A stretch of 64,000 nt of DNA, from contig NZ_FNKP01000001.1 in assembly GCF_900099835.1 (NCBI RefSeq), positions 2,170,001 to 2,234,000 on the forward strand, in the 5' to 3' direction. Shown one piece after another: positions 25,748-34,967 of this stretch. The number at the start of each line of letters is the position of its first letter. Position 1 is the first letter of the stretch. The position numbers and the translations under genes are program-made. The stretch is from Paraburkholderia fungorum (GTDB lineage Bacteria > Pseudomonadota > Gammaproteobacteria > Burkholderiales > Burkholderiaceae). The notes beneath the pieces were generated by a model. It worked only from the letters and a program-made list of their open reading frames with translations, did no database searches and was not told the origin of the DNA.

Positions 25748-28700
25748 ATTTCGGTCAATGGATGCAAACGCACCGGCGTTCGCTGCTGTTCGTGATTGCG
25801 CTGCTCGCGATTGCGGGCGCGCTCACCGCGTTCCGTCTGCCGATCTCGCTGTTTCCGAACGTCGCGTTTCCACGCGCCGTCATCTCGCTCGACGCAGGCG
25901 ACCGCCCCGCCGAACAGATGGCCACACTCGTCACGATGCCGGTCGAAGAAGCGCTGCGGCGGGTGCCGAACGTGCGCGACGTGGAATCGAAAACCAGTCG
26001 CGGCGCGGCCGAGATCTCGCTGAACTTCGACTGGGGCACCGACATGGCGCAAGCCACGTTGCAGGCGCAGGCGGCGCTCAGCGAAATTCTCGCGACGCTG
26101 CCACAAGGCACCTCGATGCAGGTCCGGCGCATGGACCCGACGGTGTTTCCGGTGCTCGCCTACAGCCTCACGTCGACGCAGCAGTCGCTATCGGCTCTGC
26201 ACGATCTGGCGCAATTCCAGATGCGGCCTCTGCTGTCTTCGGTGGAAGGCGTGGCGCGGGTCGATGTGACGGGCGGCGCTCAGGACGAGTTCGAAGTCGC
26301 CGTCGATCCCGCGCGCCTCGCCGCGTACAAGCTGTCGCTCGCGGATGTATCGAAGGCGATCGGCGCGAGCAACGTGCTGATGGCGAACGGCCGTATCGAA
26401 GATCACGACAAGCTGTATCTCGTGATTACCAACACCACCATCACGCAACTCGACGAACTGCGCAACGTGGTGGTGTCCGCGAACGGCGCGACGCAAATCC
26501 GTCTCGGCGACATCGCCACCGTTCGCCAGGGCGTGATGCCGCAATGGCTGCGCGTCACCGCCGACGGCCAGGACGCCGTGCTGCTCAACGTGTATCAGCA
26601 GCCGGGCGCGAACAGCGTGGCGATGGCGCGGGCGATCCGCGCGAAGATCGCCGACTTCCAGCATCAGATGCCGCCCGGCGTGCATCTGTCGAACTGGTAC
26701 GACCAGAGCGAACTGGTGATCGCGTCGGCCACCAGCGTGCGCGACGCGATCATGATCGGCGTGGTGCTGGCCGCGTTGACCCTGTTCGTGTTTCTGCGCA
26801 ACTGGAAGATCACCGCGATCGCGGTTGCGCTGGTGCCGGTCGTGATGGCCGCGACCATCCTGTTGCTCGACGTGTTCGGCATGGGCTTCAACATCATGAC
26901 GCTGGGCGGGATGGCGGCGGCAGTGGGTCTCGTCATCGACGATGCGATCGTGATGATCGAACATATCGTGCGACGCATGCGCGAAGGCGGCTCACGCGCA
27001 TTTCATGGCCGCGTGATGGCCGCCGCGCTCGAATTCACGCGGCCGCTGGCGGGATCGTCGGCGGCGACGTTGATCATCTTCGTGCCGCTGGCATTTTTGT
27101 CCGGCGTGACCGGCGCGTTCTTCAAGGCGCTGTCGGTGACGATGGCAAGCGCGCTGTTCATTTCGTTTCTCGTCACGTGGCTCGCGGTGCCGATTCTGTG
27201 CGACCGCTGGCTCAAACCGAAGGACGCCGAGGAGCATGCGGAAACGCGCTTCGCGTCGTGGATGAACCGGCGCTATGCATTCCTCGTCGAGCGCGTCACC
27301 GCCCGGCCGCTGCTCGTGCTGATCGGCCTCGTGCCGCTGATCGTGGTCGCCGCCATCGCGTTCACGCGAGTCGGCAGCGGCTTCATGCCGACCATGGACG
27401 AAGGCGGCTTCGTGCTCGACTACCACACGGAACCGGGCACGTCGATCACGGAGACCGACCGGCTGATGAAGCAGATCGAGGCCATCGTCCGCGCGAATCC
27501 GAATGTCGCGACTTACTCGCGTCGAACCGGAGCGGGCCTGGGTGGCGATCTGAACGAACCGAACAAGGGCGACTTTTTCGTCCGATTGAAGTCGGGCAAT
27601 CGTGAACCGATCGACACCGTGATGGAAGAAATCCGCTCGCAGGTCGAGACTCAGGTGCCCGGCGTCAGCGTCGAACTCGCGCAGTTGATGGAAGATCTGA
27701 TCGGCGACCTGACGGCCGTCCCGCAACCCGTGCAGATCAAGATTTTCTCCGACGACCAGAACACGCTCGACACCACCGCGCGCAAAGTCGCGGCCCGCAT
27801 CGGCCAGATTCAGGGCGTGGTGGATGTGAACGACGGCATCAATCCCGCCGGTGACGCGCTCGAATTGCACATCCTGCCCGCCGCAGCCGCAGCCGAAGGC
27901 ATGGACCCGCAATCGATCGCACAGGCCGTATCGGACATGGTCGAAGGCAACGTCGCGACGCAGTTCCAGAACGGCCCGAAAACGGTCGGCGTGCGAGTGC
28001 GAGTGGACGGCGCGTTGAAACTGACGGATACGCAACTCGGCCAGTTGCAGATACGCGCGCCGGACGGCCATCTGTTCGCGCTGAACCGCGTGGCCGATCA
28101 GATCAAGGTGACGGGTCAGCCGGAAATCAGCCGCGACAATCTGAAACGGATGGTGGCAGTCACCGCACGTATCGACGGACGCGATCTGGGCTCGACCATC
28201 GCCGACGTGCAGAAAGCGCTCGGCGACAAGAGCCTGTTACCCACCGGCGTGTACTACGAGCTGGGCGGTTTGTATCAGCAGCAGCAGATTGCGTTCAAGG
28301 GCTTGCTGACGGTGTTCGGCGCGGCGATTGCGCTCGTGTTCGGCTTGCTGCTGTTTCTGTACGAACGCTTTCGCGTCGCGCTGGCGGTGATGGCGATGCC
28401 GTTGCTCGCAGCGGGCGCGGTATTCATCGGCTTATGGATCACCGGCATCGAGTTGAACATCTCCGCAATGATGGGCATGACGATGATTATCGGCATCGTC
28501 ACCGAGGTCGCGATTTTCTATGTGTCGGAATTGCAGTCGCTGGTGCGTGAGGAAATGCCGTTCGATGAGGCATTGTTGAGCGCGGGCCGCAATCGTCTGC
28601 GCCCTATCGCGATGACGACGATAGCCGCGATTCTCGCGTTGCTGCCGCTGGCATTCGCGCTCGGGCAAGGTTCGGCGATGCAGCAGCCGCTGGCGATTGC

Positions 28701-28791
28701 GATTATCTCCGGGTTGATCGTGCAGTTGCCGCTGGTGCTGTTGTTGCTGCCGGTTTTGCTGAAGCTGCTGATGAAGAAGCAGGCGATCTAA
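25744..28791 (+). CDS. RND-family inner-membrane efflux pump
   Basis: A 1015-residue proton-driven exporter with the AcrB/CzcA layout: TM1 at the N-terminus, a large periplasmic loop, TM2-6, a second loop from about residue 555 and TM8-12. The proton-relay pair D399-D400 sits in TM4 (GLVIDDAIVMIEH), as in the HAE1 drug-exporter subgroup, and the CzcA-type metal motif is absent. Length and sequence (about 1015, RMDPTVFPVLAYSLTS) resemble the shorter HAE-like transporters often found outside the classic AcrB group. It is the last gene of the operon and faces the hpnK-like gene, with a 16-bp hairpin between them. Substrates are unknown. Confidence 0.92.
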   Translation: MNFGQWMQTHRRSLLFVIALLAIAGALTAFRLPISLFPNVAFPRAVISLDAGDRPAEQMATLVTMPVEEALRRVPNVRDVESKTSRGAAEISLNFDWGTDMAQATLQAQAALSEILATLPQGTSMQVRRMDPTVFPVLAYSLTSTQQSLSALHDLAQFQMRPLLSSVEGVARVDVTGGAQDEFEVAVDPARLAAYKLSLADVSKAIGASNVLMANGRIEDHDKLYLVITNTTITQLDELRNVVVSANGATQIRLGDIATVRQGVMPQWLRVTADGQDAVLLNVYQQPGANSVAMARAIRAKIADFQHQMPPGVHLSNWYDQSELVIASATSVRDAIMIGVVLAALTLFVFLRNWKITAIAVALVPVVMAATILLLDVFGMGFNIMTLGGMAAAVGLVIDDAIVMIEHIVRRMREGGSRAFHGRVMAAALEFTRPLAGSSAATLIIFVPLAFLSGVTGAFFKALSVTMASALFISFLVTWLAVPILCDRWLKPKDAEEHAETRFASWMNRRYAFLVERVTARPLLVLIGLVPLIVVAAIAFTRVGSGFMPTMDEGGFVLDYHTEPGTSITETDRLMKQIEAIVRANPNVATYSRRTGAGLGGDLNEPNKGDFFVRLKSGNREPIDTVMEEIRSQVETQVPGVSVELAQLMEDLIGDLTAVPQPVQIKIFSDDQNTLDTTARKVAARIGQIQGVVDVNDGINPAGDALELHILPAAAAAEGMDPQSIAQAVSDMVEGNVATQFQNGPKTVGVRVRVDGALKLTDTQLGQLQIRAPDGHLFALNRVADQIKVTGQPEISRDNLKRMVAVTARIDGRDLGSTIADVQKALGDKSLLPTGVYYELGGLYQQQQIAFKGLLTVFGAAIALVFGLLLFLYERFRVALAVMAMPLLAAGAVFIGLWITGIELNISAMMGMTMIIGIVTEVAIFYVSELQSLVREEMPFDEALLSAGRNRLRPIAMTTIAAILALLPLAFALGQGSAMQQPLAIAIISGLIVQLPLVLLLLPVLLKLLMKKQAI

Positions 28792-28803
28792 CGCGTGTTG
28801 TTT

Positions 28804-28850
28804 AGCCACCTGCACGTTCGCGGCGCGCTGCCGTGAACGTGCAGGTGGCT
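28804..28850. terminator. Bidirectional hairpin between the efflux and hpnK operons
   Basis: A perfect 16-bp stem, AGCCACCTGCACGTTC paired with GAACGTGCAGGTGGCT, with a 15-nt loop. It lies between two convergent stops. There is no T-run on either side, so it may act as an RNA 3' end protector or a weak terminator. Confidence 0.7.
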
Positions 28851-28878
28851 CACGTATGGCACGCCACATCGACGCCGG

Positions 28879-29700
28879 TCACATCAGTACGTCGGCGAAT
28901 CCGCCGAGCCTCGCGCCCAGCGAGTCGATCGCCGCAGCCACCCTCGGCGATAACAACGCGTGCAATTCATCGGCATGCCGGTAATCGCGCATGCCGTCAC
29001 TCAGCGCGGTGTCGCCCGGCAATGCAGGGTGGCAATAAATCTCGCCCACACCTTCGGGCAAACCGGCAAGCGCCGCGAGCCATGCCGCCTCGTCCATCCG
29101 TCCCGTGTGCGTGATACCGACGACATAGTCGTTGTGGACGATTCCAGCGCGATCGAGACGCGCCCTCACCTGCGCGATCCACGGCCTCAACCACAGCGGC
29201 GCGTCGGGCTCGAACGGCAAACGCATCGCCGTCATGCCGTAGTCGCGGCCAATCGCGAGAATCATTCCGAGCACCGTCGGATGCAGATGAAAATGCTTGT
29301 GTGTGTTGACGTGGTCGAGAGTCAGCCCGGTTCGCGCAAACGCGTCGAACTGCGCGCGGATCTCGCGGGCCAGCTGTTTTCGCACATGAGGCAGGAAGAA
29401 AAACCGCACGCCGTCGCGCACCATGTTGTCGCCGAAACGGCCATGTTCGTCGAGCAGCGCGCGAATCGCCGTGCGCGGCATCAGCGCCGCGCCGTCAGCC
29501 AGCACCAGGTGCAGGCCGACCCGCAAATGCGGCAGATCGCGCGCGCGTGCCACTGCATCGCGCGCAGCGGGTGCGCCGATCATCAGGCTCGCGGCGCTCA
29601 GCACGCCATCGCGATGCGCGCGTTCGACCGCCAGATTCACGCGCTGGTGCAAGCCGAAATCGTCGGCGGTGACGATGAGGCCGCGCGGCTTAATTTCCAT
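28879..29700 (-). CDS. hpnK: HpnK-like hopanoid deacetylase (YdjC/ChbG family)
   Basis: A 273-residue carbohydrate deacetylase of the YdjC fold. The metal-binding Asp pair is in VTADDFGLHQ near the N-terminus, and the metal-binding histidines are in HVNTHKHFHLHP near residue 130. In hopanoid-producing bacteria HpnK removes the acetyl group from N-acetylglucosaminyl bacteriohopanetetrol, the step after the HpnI glycosyltransferase and before the HpnJ radical-SAM ring contraction. Its start overlaps the preceding glycosyltransferase stop by 11 bp, so the two are coupled. The role is assigned from fold plus this context. Confidence 0.87.
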   Translation of the reverse strand: MEIKPRGLIVTADDFGLHQRVNLAVERAHRDGVLSAASLMIGAPAARDAVARARDLPHLRVGLHLVLADGAALMPRTAIRALLDEHGRFGDNMVRDGVRFFFLPHVRKQLAREIRAQFDAFARTGLTLDHVNTHKHFHLHPTVLGMILAIGRDYGMTAMRLPFEPDAPLWLRPWIAQVRARLDRAGIVHNDYVVGITHTGRMDEAAWLAALAGLPEGVGEIYCHPALPGDTALSDGMRDYRHADELHALLSPRVAAAIDSLGARLGGFADVLM

Positions 29701-31015
29701 CGGAAGCCTCCATGGCGTCCATTGCGGTCAGACGTCCATTGCGTGCATCGAACACATTGAGTGCGGGCGACGTATCGACCGGCACGCGCGCGCCGCGCCA
29801 CATCACATGCGAACCGGTCCACGCGCTCAGCCATTGCAACGTCAGCAGCAGATCGCGTAACGGCACAAGCGGCAGATCGCGCCAGAACCGCTGCTGATGA
29901 CGCGCCGCACGCAGATGCAGCAGCAAACGCGCGGCCAGTCCGCTCGCTGCGATCCCCGTACTCAGGAGCGCGGCGGCGATGTGCGGATGGCCGCAAGAGC
30001 CGGCCGACAGCAGTCCGGTCAGCCACGCGCCGGCCAGCAGCCACGGCGTCGTGAACGTGATCAGCAAAGACGCGAATCCCGGCGGATTCACCGAGCGGAT
30101 CGTGCGCAGCCAGCGCGTCTCGCGCTGCCATAGCGCGGTAAAAGTCGGCTCGATCACATCGGTGGCGACCATCACGCGCGACAGCACCGTTTGCAGGCCG
30201 AGGGCGCGTACGTGCTCGGCGAGCCAGTAGTCGTCGGCGAGACAGTTTTTCAGCGCGTCGAAACCGCCGATGCGTTCGAGCGTCGCGCGCCGCAACGCGA
30301 GGGTCGCGCCGAAACCGAAACGGCGCGAACCCATCGCATGCGCGACACGCACCGACGGAGCAAACCATTCGTTGATGAAAAGCGCGCCCACACGCGGCCA
30401 GAAGCCGCCCACGCCCTCCGCGACGTACAGACAGGTGACGACGCCTACGCGCGGGTCCGCGAGCGGCGCAGCGACGCTATCGAGATAATCGGCTTCGACG
30501 GCGATGTCGCTATCGGCGATCACGATCAGATCGTGCCGCGCATGCTCCGCCATGTTGATCAGATTGCTGACCTTGAGATTGCTCCCATGCACGCGCGGAT
30601 CGACGGCAAGTTCGATGTCGTGTGCCGGATAGGCGGCCTGCAGCCGGCGCACCACGGCAATCGCCGGATCGTCGGGCGACGACACACCGAGCACCAGCTG
30701 AAAGTGCCGGTGCCGCTGCTCGCAAAAGGTCCGCAGGTTTTCATAGAGACGCGGCTCAGCGCCGCACAGCGGTTTGAGCACGCTGACGCCGACCTGCGCA
30801 AATGAACCTGACGTTGACGAGCTGGTTGCGCTGGAATCGTAGTGGGAGTGTGTTGCGGAGAAACCGGACGAACGACGCCGGCCGGCAAGTGTGCGATGTG
30901 TGCGGCGGGGGCCGAAAAACGGCATCGCTACCGCTGCGAAAACCGCGTACAGCGTCGCGCACATGCAGCCGGCCAGCAGAATCCATTCGCATGCCGTCAA
31001 AGCGTGCGCCGCCAT
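29690..31015 (-). CDS. hpnI: HpnI-like glycosyltransferase (GT21/ceramide-glucosyltransferase type)
   Basis: A membrane-bound glycosyltransferase of 441 residues. A TM segment at the N-terminus is followed by a Ser-rich insert (about 48-72) that the second copy lacks. The GT-A catalytic part has SVLKPLCGAEPRLYENL, the DxD-like ADSD, the general base in CLADDYWLAEH and the RETRW(LRT) acceptor motif. Two or three C-terminal TM segments follow. Its partner HpnK overlaps it, so this copy is the better HpnI candidate: transfer of N-acetylglucosamine to bacteriohopanetetrol. A second copy of the same family lies at 34968-36143. Confidence 0.85.
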   Translation of the reverse strand: MAAHALTACEWILLAGCMCATLYAVFAAVAMPFFGPRRTHRTLAGRRRSSGFSATHSHYDSSATSSSTSGSFAQVGVSVLKPLCGAEPRLYENLRTFCEQRHRHFQLVLGVSSPDDPAIAVVRRLQAAYPAHDIELAVDPRVHGSNLKVSNLINMAEHARHDLIVIADSDIAVEADYLDSVAAPLADPRVGVVTCLYVAEGVGGFWPRVGALFINEWFAPSVRVAHAMGSRRFGFGATLALRRATLERIGGFDALKNCLADDYWLAEHVRALGLQTVLSRVMVATDVIEPTFTALWQRETRWLRTIRSVNPPGFASLLITFTTPWLLAGAWLTGLLSAGSCGHPHIAAALLSTGIAASGLAARLLLHLRAARHQQRFWRDLPLVPLRDLLLTLQWLSAWTGSHVMWRGARVPVDTSPALNVFDARNGRLTAMDAMEASDGN

Positions 31016-31027
31016 TGTCCGCGCCTG

Positions 31028-31384
31028 TCAATGTCCGGCCAGCACGAACGGCTTACCTGTCAGCCGTAAATGAAGAATGACGAGCCAGCGCCGCGGACAA
31101 TCGGCGTCTACCGCGAATTCGACCGGCCATGCGGCCCGGTTGACCGGCATCGTGTGATGTTTTTCGACAGCGGATTCGAAGGCGGCCTGCGCGAATTCGC
31201 GCGCAGCGATGACTCCACCGAGGATCACCACGATCGCAAACAGCCTGAACGACGTGGAGCCGAAGAATTGCTGCGACACCGGCAACACCAGCAGCGCGAC
31301 GCAGACCAGCGCTTCCGTGCCCACGGCAGTGAGCGAAGCAACCAGCAGATGGGCTCGCAGCATGTCGACGGTGACTGTTTTCAT
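31028..31384 (-). CDS. Small membrane protein at the head of the hpnI-hpnK operon
   Basis: A 118-residue protein with two hydrophobic segments (LLVASLTAVGTEALVCVALLV; LFAIVVILGGVIAAREFA) and a C-terminal soluble tail, of no family I recognise. I used the ATG at 31384, from which MKTVTVDMLRAH runs; upstream extension is not supported by a ribosome site. It ends 12 bp before the glycosyltransferase start. Placed first in the operon, it may act in hopanoid handling, but only location supports this. Confidence 0.65.
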   Translation of the reverse strand: MKTVTVDMLRAHLLVASLTAVGTEALVCVALLVLPVSQQFFGSTSFRLFAIVVILGGVIAAREFAQAAFESAVEKHHTMPVNRAAWPVEFAVDADCPRRWLVILHLRLTGKPFVLAGH

Positions 31385-31573
31385 AACAGAAGTCTCGTGA
31401 CCTGATGGGATGCTTGGCGCGTTGATCAACGCGATTCGTCGAGGCGATTTGCCGGAATAAAACTCCGTGCTCACGCTATCGACATACTTTCAATCACGCC
31501 GCGACAACCTGACAAAACACCTGTTTCATCTGTTCGGAAAAAGGCCGCGCGACTGGGGGTCTATTGAGGGGCG

Positions 31574-31606
31574 ATAGTATCGATTCAAGCTGAAGGAAAC
31601 CTTAAG
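31574..31606 (-). promoter_or_regulatory. PmrA/QseB-type box and -10 of the hpnI-hpnK operon (also divergent to the second two-component operon)
   Basis: Read toward the minus-strand operon: CTTAAG-GTTTC-CTTCAG (31606-31590), 10 nt, then TACTAT (31579-31574) as -10. The same box read on the plus strand points toward the response-regulator gene at 31723, where TTAAAA (31617-31622) sits 10 nt downstream of it. A 19-nt core AAGCTGAAGGAAACCTTAA recurs unchanged before hpnJ. Confidence 0.72.
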
Positions 31607-31722
31607 CATCCGCGTGTTAAAACGCTCACTGAACAGGATGGTTCAACTCAGGATGCAGCAGTCGGCACTTGCATAAAAGTGCTTACCGTTGTGCAATAAA
31701 CATCAAAACGGAATCCCCACCC

Positions 31723-32382
31723 ATGCGCGTACTTCTCGTAGAAGACGACGATCTGATCGGCTGCGGTATCGAAGCCGGGATGCGTCAAGCCGGCTTCACG
31801 GTCGACTGGGCGCGCGACGGCCACAAGGCCGGACTTGCGCTCACCACCACCGTTTATGCACTGGTCATTCTCGACCTCGGTTTGCCTCGTGTATCGGGCA
31901 TGGAATTGCTCAGACGTCTGCGCGATTCCGGCAAGGACGTGCCGGTGCTCGTACTGACCGCGAAAGGCACGGTGGTCGACCGGGTCGGCGGACTCGAAGC
32001 GGGTGCCGACGACTATCTCGGCAAGCCCTTCGATCTCACCGAACTGATCGCGCGTTGCCGCGCCCTGCTGCGGCGCGCGCAAGGCCGCAGTGTCGAGTTG
32101 ATCCGCTATCAGGATCTGACCGTCAATCCGGCTGCGCAGACGGTCGAGGTATCCGGCACGCGCGTGCCGCTCACGTCGCGCGAATGGGCGGTGCTGATGC
32201 AGCTGCTGACCCATCAGGGCATTCCGCAATCGCGCTCGCGGCTCGAGGAAAGCCTGTACGGCTGGCAGGAAGAAATCGAAAGCAATGCGATCGAGGTCCA
32301 CGTGTCCAACCTGCGCAAAAAGCTCGGCGCGACGCTGATCAGAACGGTGCGCAATATCGGCTACGTCGTGGAGAAACTGTGA
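31723..32382 (+). CDS. OmpR-family response regulator, QseB/PmrA type (second system)
   Basis: A 219-residue regulator with receiver (EDDD, phospho-Asp51 in ILDLGLPRVSG, KPFD lysine) and winged-helix domain (SLYGWQEEIESNAIEVHVSN), very like the regulator at 19753-20415. The ATG at 31723 begins MRVLLVEDDD, the typical N-terminus. It is placed between two hopanoid operons that both carry CTTAA-type boxes, and it shares one of these boxes with the divergent operon, so it is the most economical candidate to control hopanoid modification and itself. Its stop overlaps the kinase start. Confidence 0.93.
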   Translation: MRVLLVEDDDLIGCGIEAGMRQAGFTVDWARDGHKAGLALTTTVYALVILDLGLPRVSGMELLRRLRDSGKDVPVLVLTAKGTVVDRVGGLEAGADDYLGKPFDLTELIARCRALLRRAQGRSVELIRYQDLTVNPAAQTVEVSGTRVPLTSREWAVLMQLLTHQGIPQSRSRLEESLYGWQEEIESNAIEVHVSNLRKKLGATLIRTVRNIGYVVEKL

Positions 32383-33785
32383 TGGGCGCGTCGATCCGCC
32401 GACGCCTGGTGCTGCTGGTTCTCGCCAGCATCGTGCTGTGCTGGGGAATCGCGCTGGTGTCCAGTTATCGCCAGGCCACCCGCGAACTCGGCGAATGGGA
32501 AGATGCGCGCATCGCCGAACTCGCGCAGATTCTCGCGCTGCTCGACCAGCACAATCTGATCACGCTCGCGAACGCGCGCATCGACGTGCGTGAAGAAGAA
32601 AAAGGCGGCGAGCCGGGCGCCAACGATCTCGACGACGACGACTCGTTGCCGCGCGATGCGCTGTTCCAGGTGCGCAACGCGAACGGCGACATTCTCGCGG
32701 GCAGCCCGCCGTTGCATGCGCTGAACGCATGGGACCTGCCGGTGCCGCCGGTCAGCGGCGCGCGCGACATTACGCTCGGCGGCCAGATGTATCACTCGTT
32801 CACGTTGCGCGACACCGCGCTCGGCCATACCGTGCGCGTCTTCGAACCCGCCAATACGCGTAGCGATCTGGTGAGCGGCGTCGCCAGCCGGATCGCGCGG
32901 CCCACGCTCGTCGCGTTGCCGCTGCTCGCGCTGCTGGTGTGGTTCAGCATCGGCTGGAGTCTCGCGCCGCTGAAGGTGCTGTCCAACGCCATCCGCTCGC
33001 GCGACATCCACCGGATGGAGCCGGTCGACATCGGCCACGTGCCGACCGAGGTGCGGCCGCTGGTCGACGCGATCAATCTGATGCTGTCGCGCTTGCTGAA
33101 CGCACTGGAACGCGAGCGCGCATTTACCGCCGACGCCGCGCATGAACTGAAGACGCCGCTCGCCGCGATCAAGGTGCAGGCGCAGGTCGCGCTCGCCGAA
33201 CCGGACACCGCATTGCAGCGGCTCGCCATGCAGCGGGTGGTGCAAGGTGTGGATCGCAGCGCGCGGCTAGCGGAGCAATTGCTGCTGCTGGCGCGTCTGG
33301 ACGTGCAGGAGAAATTGTCGGCGGTACCGCTCAAGCCCGCGACTGTCGCGAAGAACGCGCTGCTGGCCAATGAGCGCAACGCGCAGCAGAAGAGCATCAG
33401 CGTGATGCTGATGGGCGACATGCGCGCCGAAATCTATGCGGAGCCGGTGCTGATCGGCATTCTGCTCGACAACCTGCTCGATAACGCGATCAAGTACGGA
33501 CGCACGGGCGGCAATATCGAGGTCGCCGTGCAACATGCGAACGACCGCGTGCAGGTCACCGTGCGTGACGACGGCCCCGGCGTGGCGGCCGACGACCTCG
33601 CGCGTCTGACGAACCGCTTTTTTCGCGCGACAGGGAATCAGGCTACCGGGAGCGGTTTGGGGCTGTCGATTGTCGCGCGCATCGCCGAACATTTTGGCGC
33701 GAGCCTGCGCATGGGAGCGGGTATTGGCGAGCTCGGGCTGGCGGTCGAGGTGTCGTTTCCGGCCTATGCGCCGGTGCAGCAGTGA
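32382..33785 (+). CDS. Sensor histidine kinase, QseC/PmrB type (second system)
   Basis: A 467-residue kinase: TM1 (LVLLVLASIVLCWGIALVSS), a periplasmic domain of about 135 residues with a markedly acidic patch (NDLDDDDSLPRD, about residue 80-95), TM2 (PTLVALPLLALLVWFSIGW), H-box AHELKTPLAAI, N-box LDNLLDNAIKYG, and G-boxes DGPGVAAD and GSGLGLSIV. An acidic periplasmic patch can sense divalent cations or cationic peptides in PhoQ/PmrB-like kinases; here that is inference. Its ATG overlaps the regulator stop by one base. It ends 36 bp before the convergent hpnL-like gene. Confidence 0.92.
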   Translation: MGASIRRRLVLLVLASIVLCWGIALVSSYRQATRELGEWEDARIAELAQILALLDQHNLITLANARIDVREEEKGGEPGANDLDDDDSLPRDALFQVRNANGDILAGSPPLHALNAWDLPVPPVSGARDITLGGQMYHSFTLRDTALGHTVRVFEPANTRSDLVSGVASRIARPTLVALPLLALLVWFSIGWSLAPLKVLSNAIRSRDIHRMEPVDIGHVPTEVRPLVDAINLMLSRLLNALERERAFTADAAHELKTPLAAIKVQAQVALAEPDTALQRLAMQRVVQGVDRSARLAEQLLLLARLDVQEKLSAVPLKPATVAKNALLANERNAQQKSISVMLMGDMRAEIYAEPVLIGILLDNLLDNAIKYGRTGGNIEVAVQHANDRVQVTVRDDGPGVAADDLARLTNRFFRATGNQATGSGLGLSIVARIAEHFGASLRMGAGIGELGLAVEVSFPAYAPVQQ

Positions 33786-33821
33786 ACCGAACGGGCGAGG
33801 CCCGATGCACGCCCGGCAAGC

Positions 33822-34865
33822 TCAATGGCGATGAGTCTCGCCGGCCACCGTTTGCTCCGCCATCTCCACCCGCGCCTCCCTCTGCCCACCGCTGGAAGCG
33901 CGGTTCGACGACTCGAAAAACTGCCACGCCACCAGCCCGGGAACGAACATCAGCAGATCGCGAATCCGCCGCGCACCGGCGAGTGCGAGACAGGTGGGCG
34001 CATCGAGTCCGAGCGCGCCGCCGATCAGGATGAACCCGCCCTCCTGCACGCCCAGACCGCCCGGCACAAAGAACGCCGCGCTGCTGACCGCCTGGATCAG
34101 CGATTCGATCACCACGGCTTCGACGAGCGTGACGGGCGCGCCGAGGAAATACAGCGCAAGCCAGATTTCCAGCGACGTCAGGAAGCTTTGCAGCGGCTGC
34201 CAGAAGAACAGATAGCGCAACACCACCGCGCGGCGACGCCAGATCAGCCGGATGGCCTGATCGATCTGCGCGGATTGCCCCACGAGAGCGGCGAGCTTGC
34301 CGCTCGTCATCCGGTTGAGCACGCGTGTGATGCGCTCGAACGGACTCGCATGCTGCACGAGCGCGAACAGCACCAGCAATGGAGTGAGCACCACGACGCC
34401 CCACGCGAGTTGTCCGGCGAGCCGCAACGTGCCGGACTGCGCATGCGCGAACAGAAAGCCGATGCCGACCATCGTGAACAGCAACTGGCTGATGACCGTG
34501 AGCTGCATGTCGACGACGATGCTGCCCACCGCCGTCGACGGTTTCACGCCCCAGCGCCTGAGCATGCGGAACGACACGACTTCGCCGCCGATCCGCGCGA
34601 CCGGCAGCATGCTGTTGACCGACTCGCGCACCCAGACCAGATGCAGCATGCTGCCGATGCCGGGCCGGTTTGCGCCGCGAATCAGCGAGCGCCAGTCGAT
34701 GGCATTGGCGAGCATCGGCAGCACGTGAACCAGCGCGGCCAGCACGAGGCCCGCGCCGGCCGCGCGCAGTGCGCCGAGTACCGCGCCAGGGTTGCTCTGC
34801 CACACGAGCCACAGCGACAGCACCAGACCGGCAAGCGCGGCGAAGCGGCCAAGATGTTTCATCAC
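33822..34865 (-). CDS. hpnL: HpnL-like membrane protein (UPF0104/LPG-synthase TM family)
   Basis: A 347-residue integral membrane protein with 7-8 hydrophobic segments and the family's central block, including VREVSNSMLPVARIGGE-like (here VRESVNSMLPVARIGGEVVSF) and SAAFFVPGGLGVQEGGF. This is the lysyl-phosphatidylglycerol synthase transmembrane domain without a synthetase part. The version encoded beside hopanoid genes has been named HpnL. It may flip or deliver a hopanoid intermediate; the reaction is not known. It follows the second glycosyltransferase by about 100 bp on the same strand and has a charged C-terminal tail. Confidence 0.83.
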   Translation of the reverse strand: MMKHLGRFAALAGLVLSLWLVWQSNPGAVLGALRAAGAGLVLAALVHVLPMLANAIDWRSLIRGANRPGIGSMLHLVWVRESVNSMLPVARIGGEVVSFRMLRRWGVKPSTAVGSIVVDMQLTVISQLLFTMVGIGFLFAHAQSGTLRLAGQLAWGVVVLTPLLVLFALVQHASPFERITRVLNRMTSGKLAALVGQSAQIDQAIRLIWRRRAVVLRYLFFWQPLQSFLTSLEIWLALYFLGAPVTLVEAVVIESLIQAVSSAAFFVPGGLGVQEGGFILIGGALGLDAPTCLALAGARRIRDLLMFVPGLVAWQFFESSNRASSGGQREARVEMAEQTVAGETHRH

Positions 34866-34967
34866 GCGGACACCTCGCGCGCGCGTTGCTCTGCGATTGC
34901 CGCCGTCCTCTTTGTGGAACGCGGTCGTTCAGAAAACCCATGCATCATTGCCAATCCAGCCTGCCAT

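Noticed and set aside
25758..27605. A 615-codon plus-strand frame inside the RND pump gene
   Set aside because: Out of frame with the pump; Arg-rich translation without family motifs.
33643..34941. A 432-codon minus-strand frame overlapping the HpnL-like gene
   Set aside because: The HpnL-like frame gives membrane segments and family blocks; this one gives an Arg-rich sequence with no such features.
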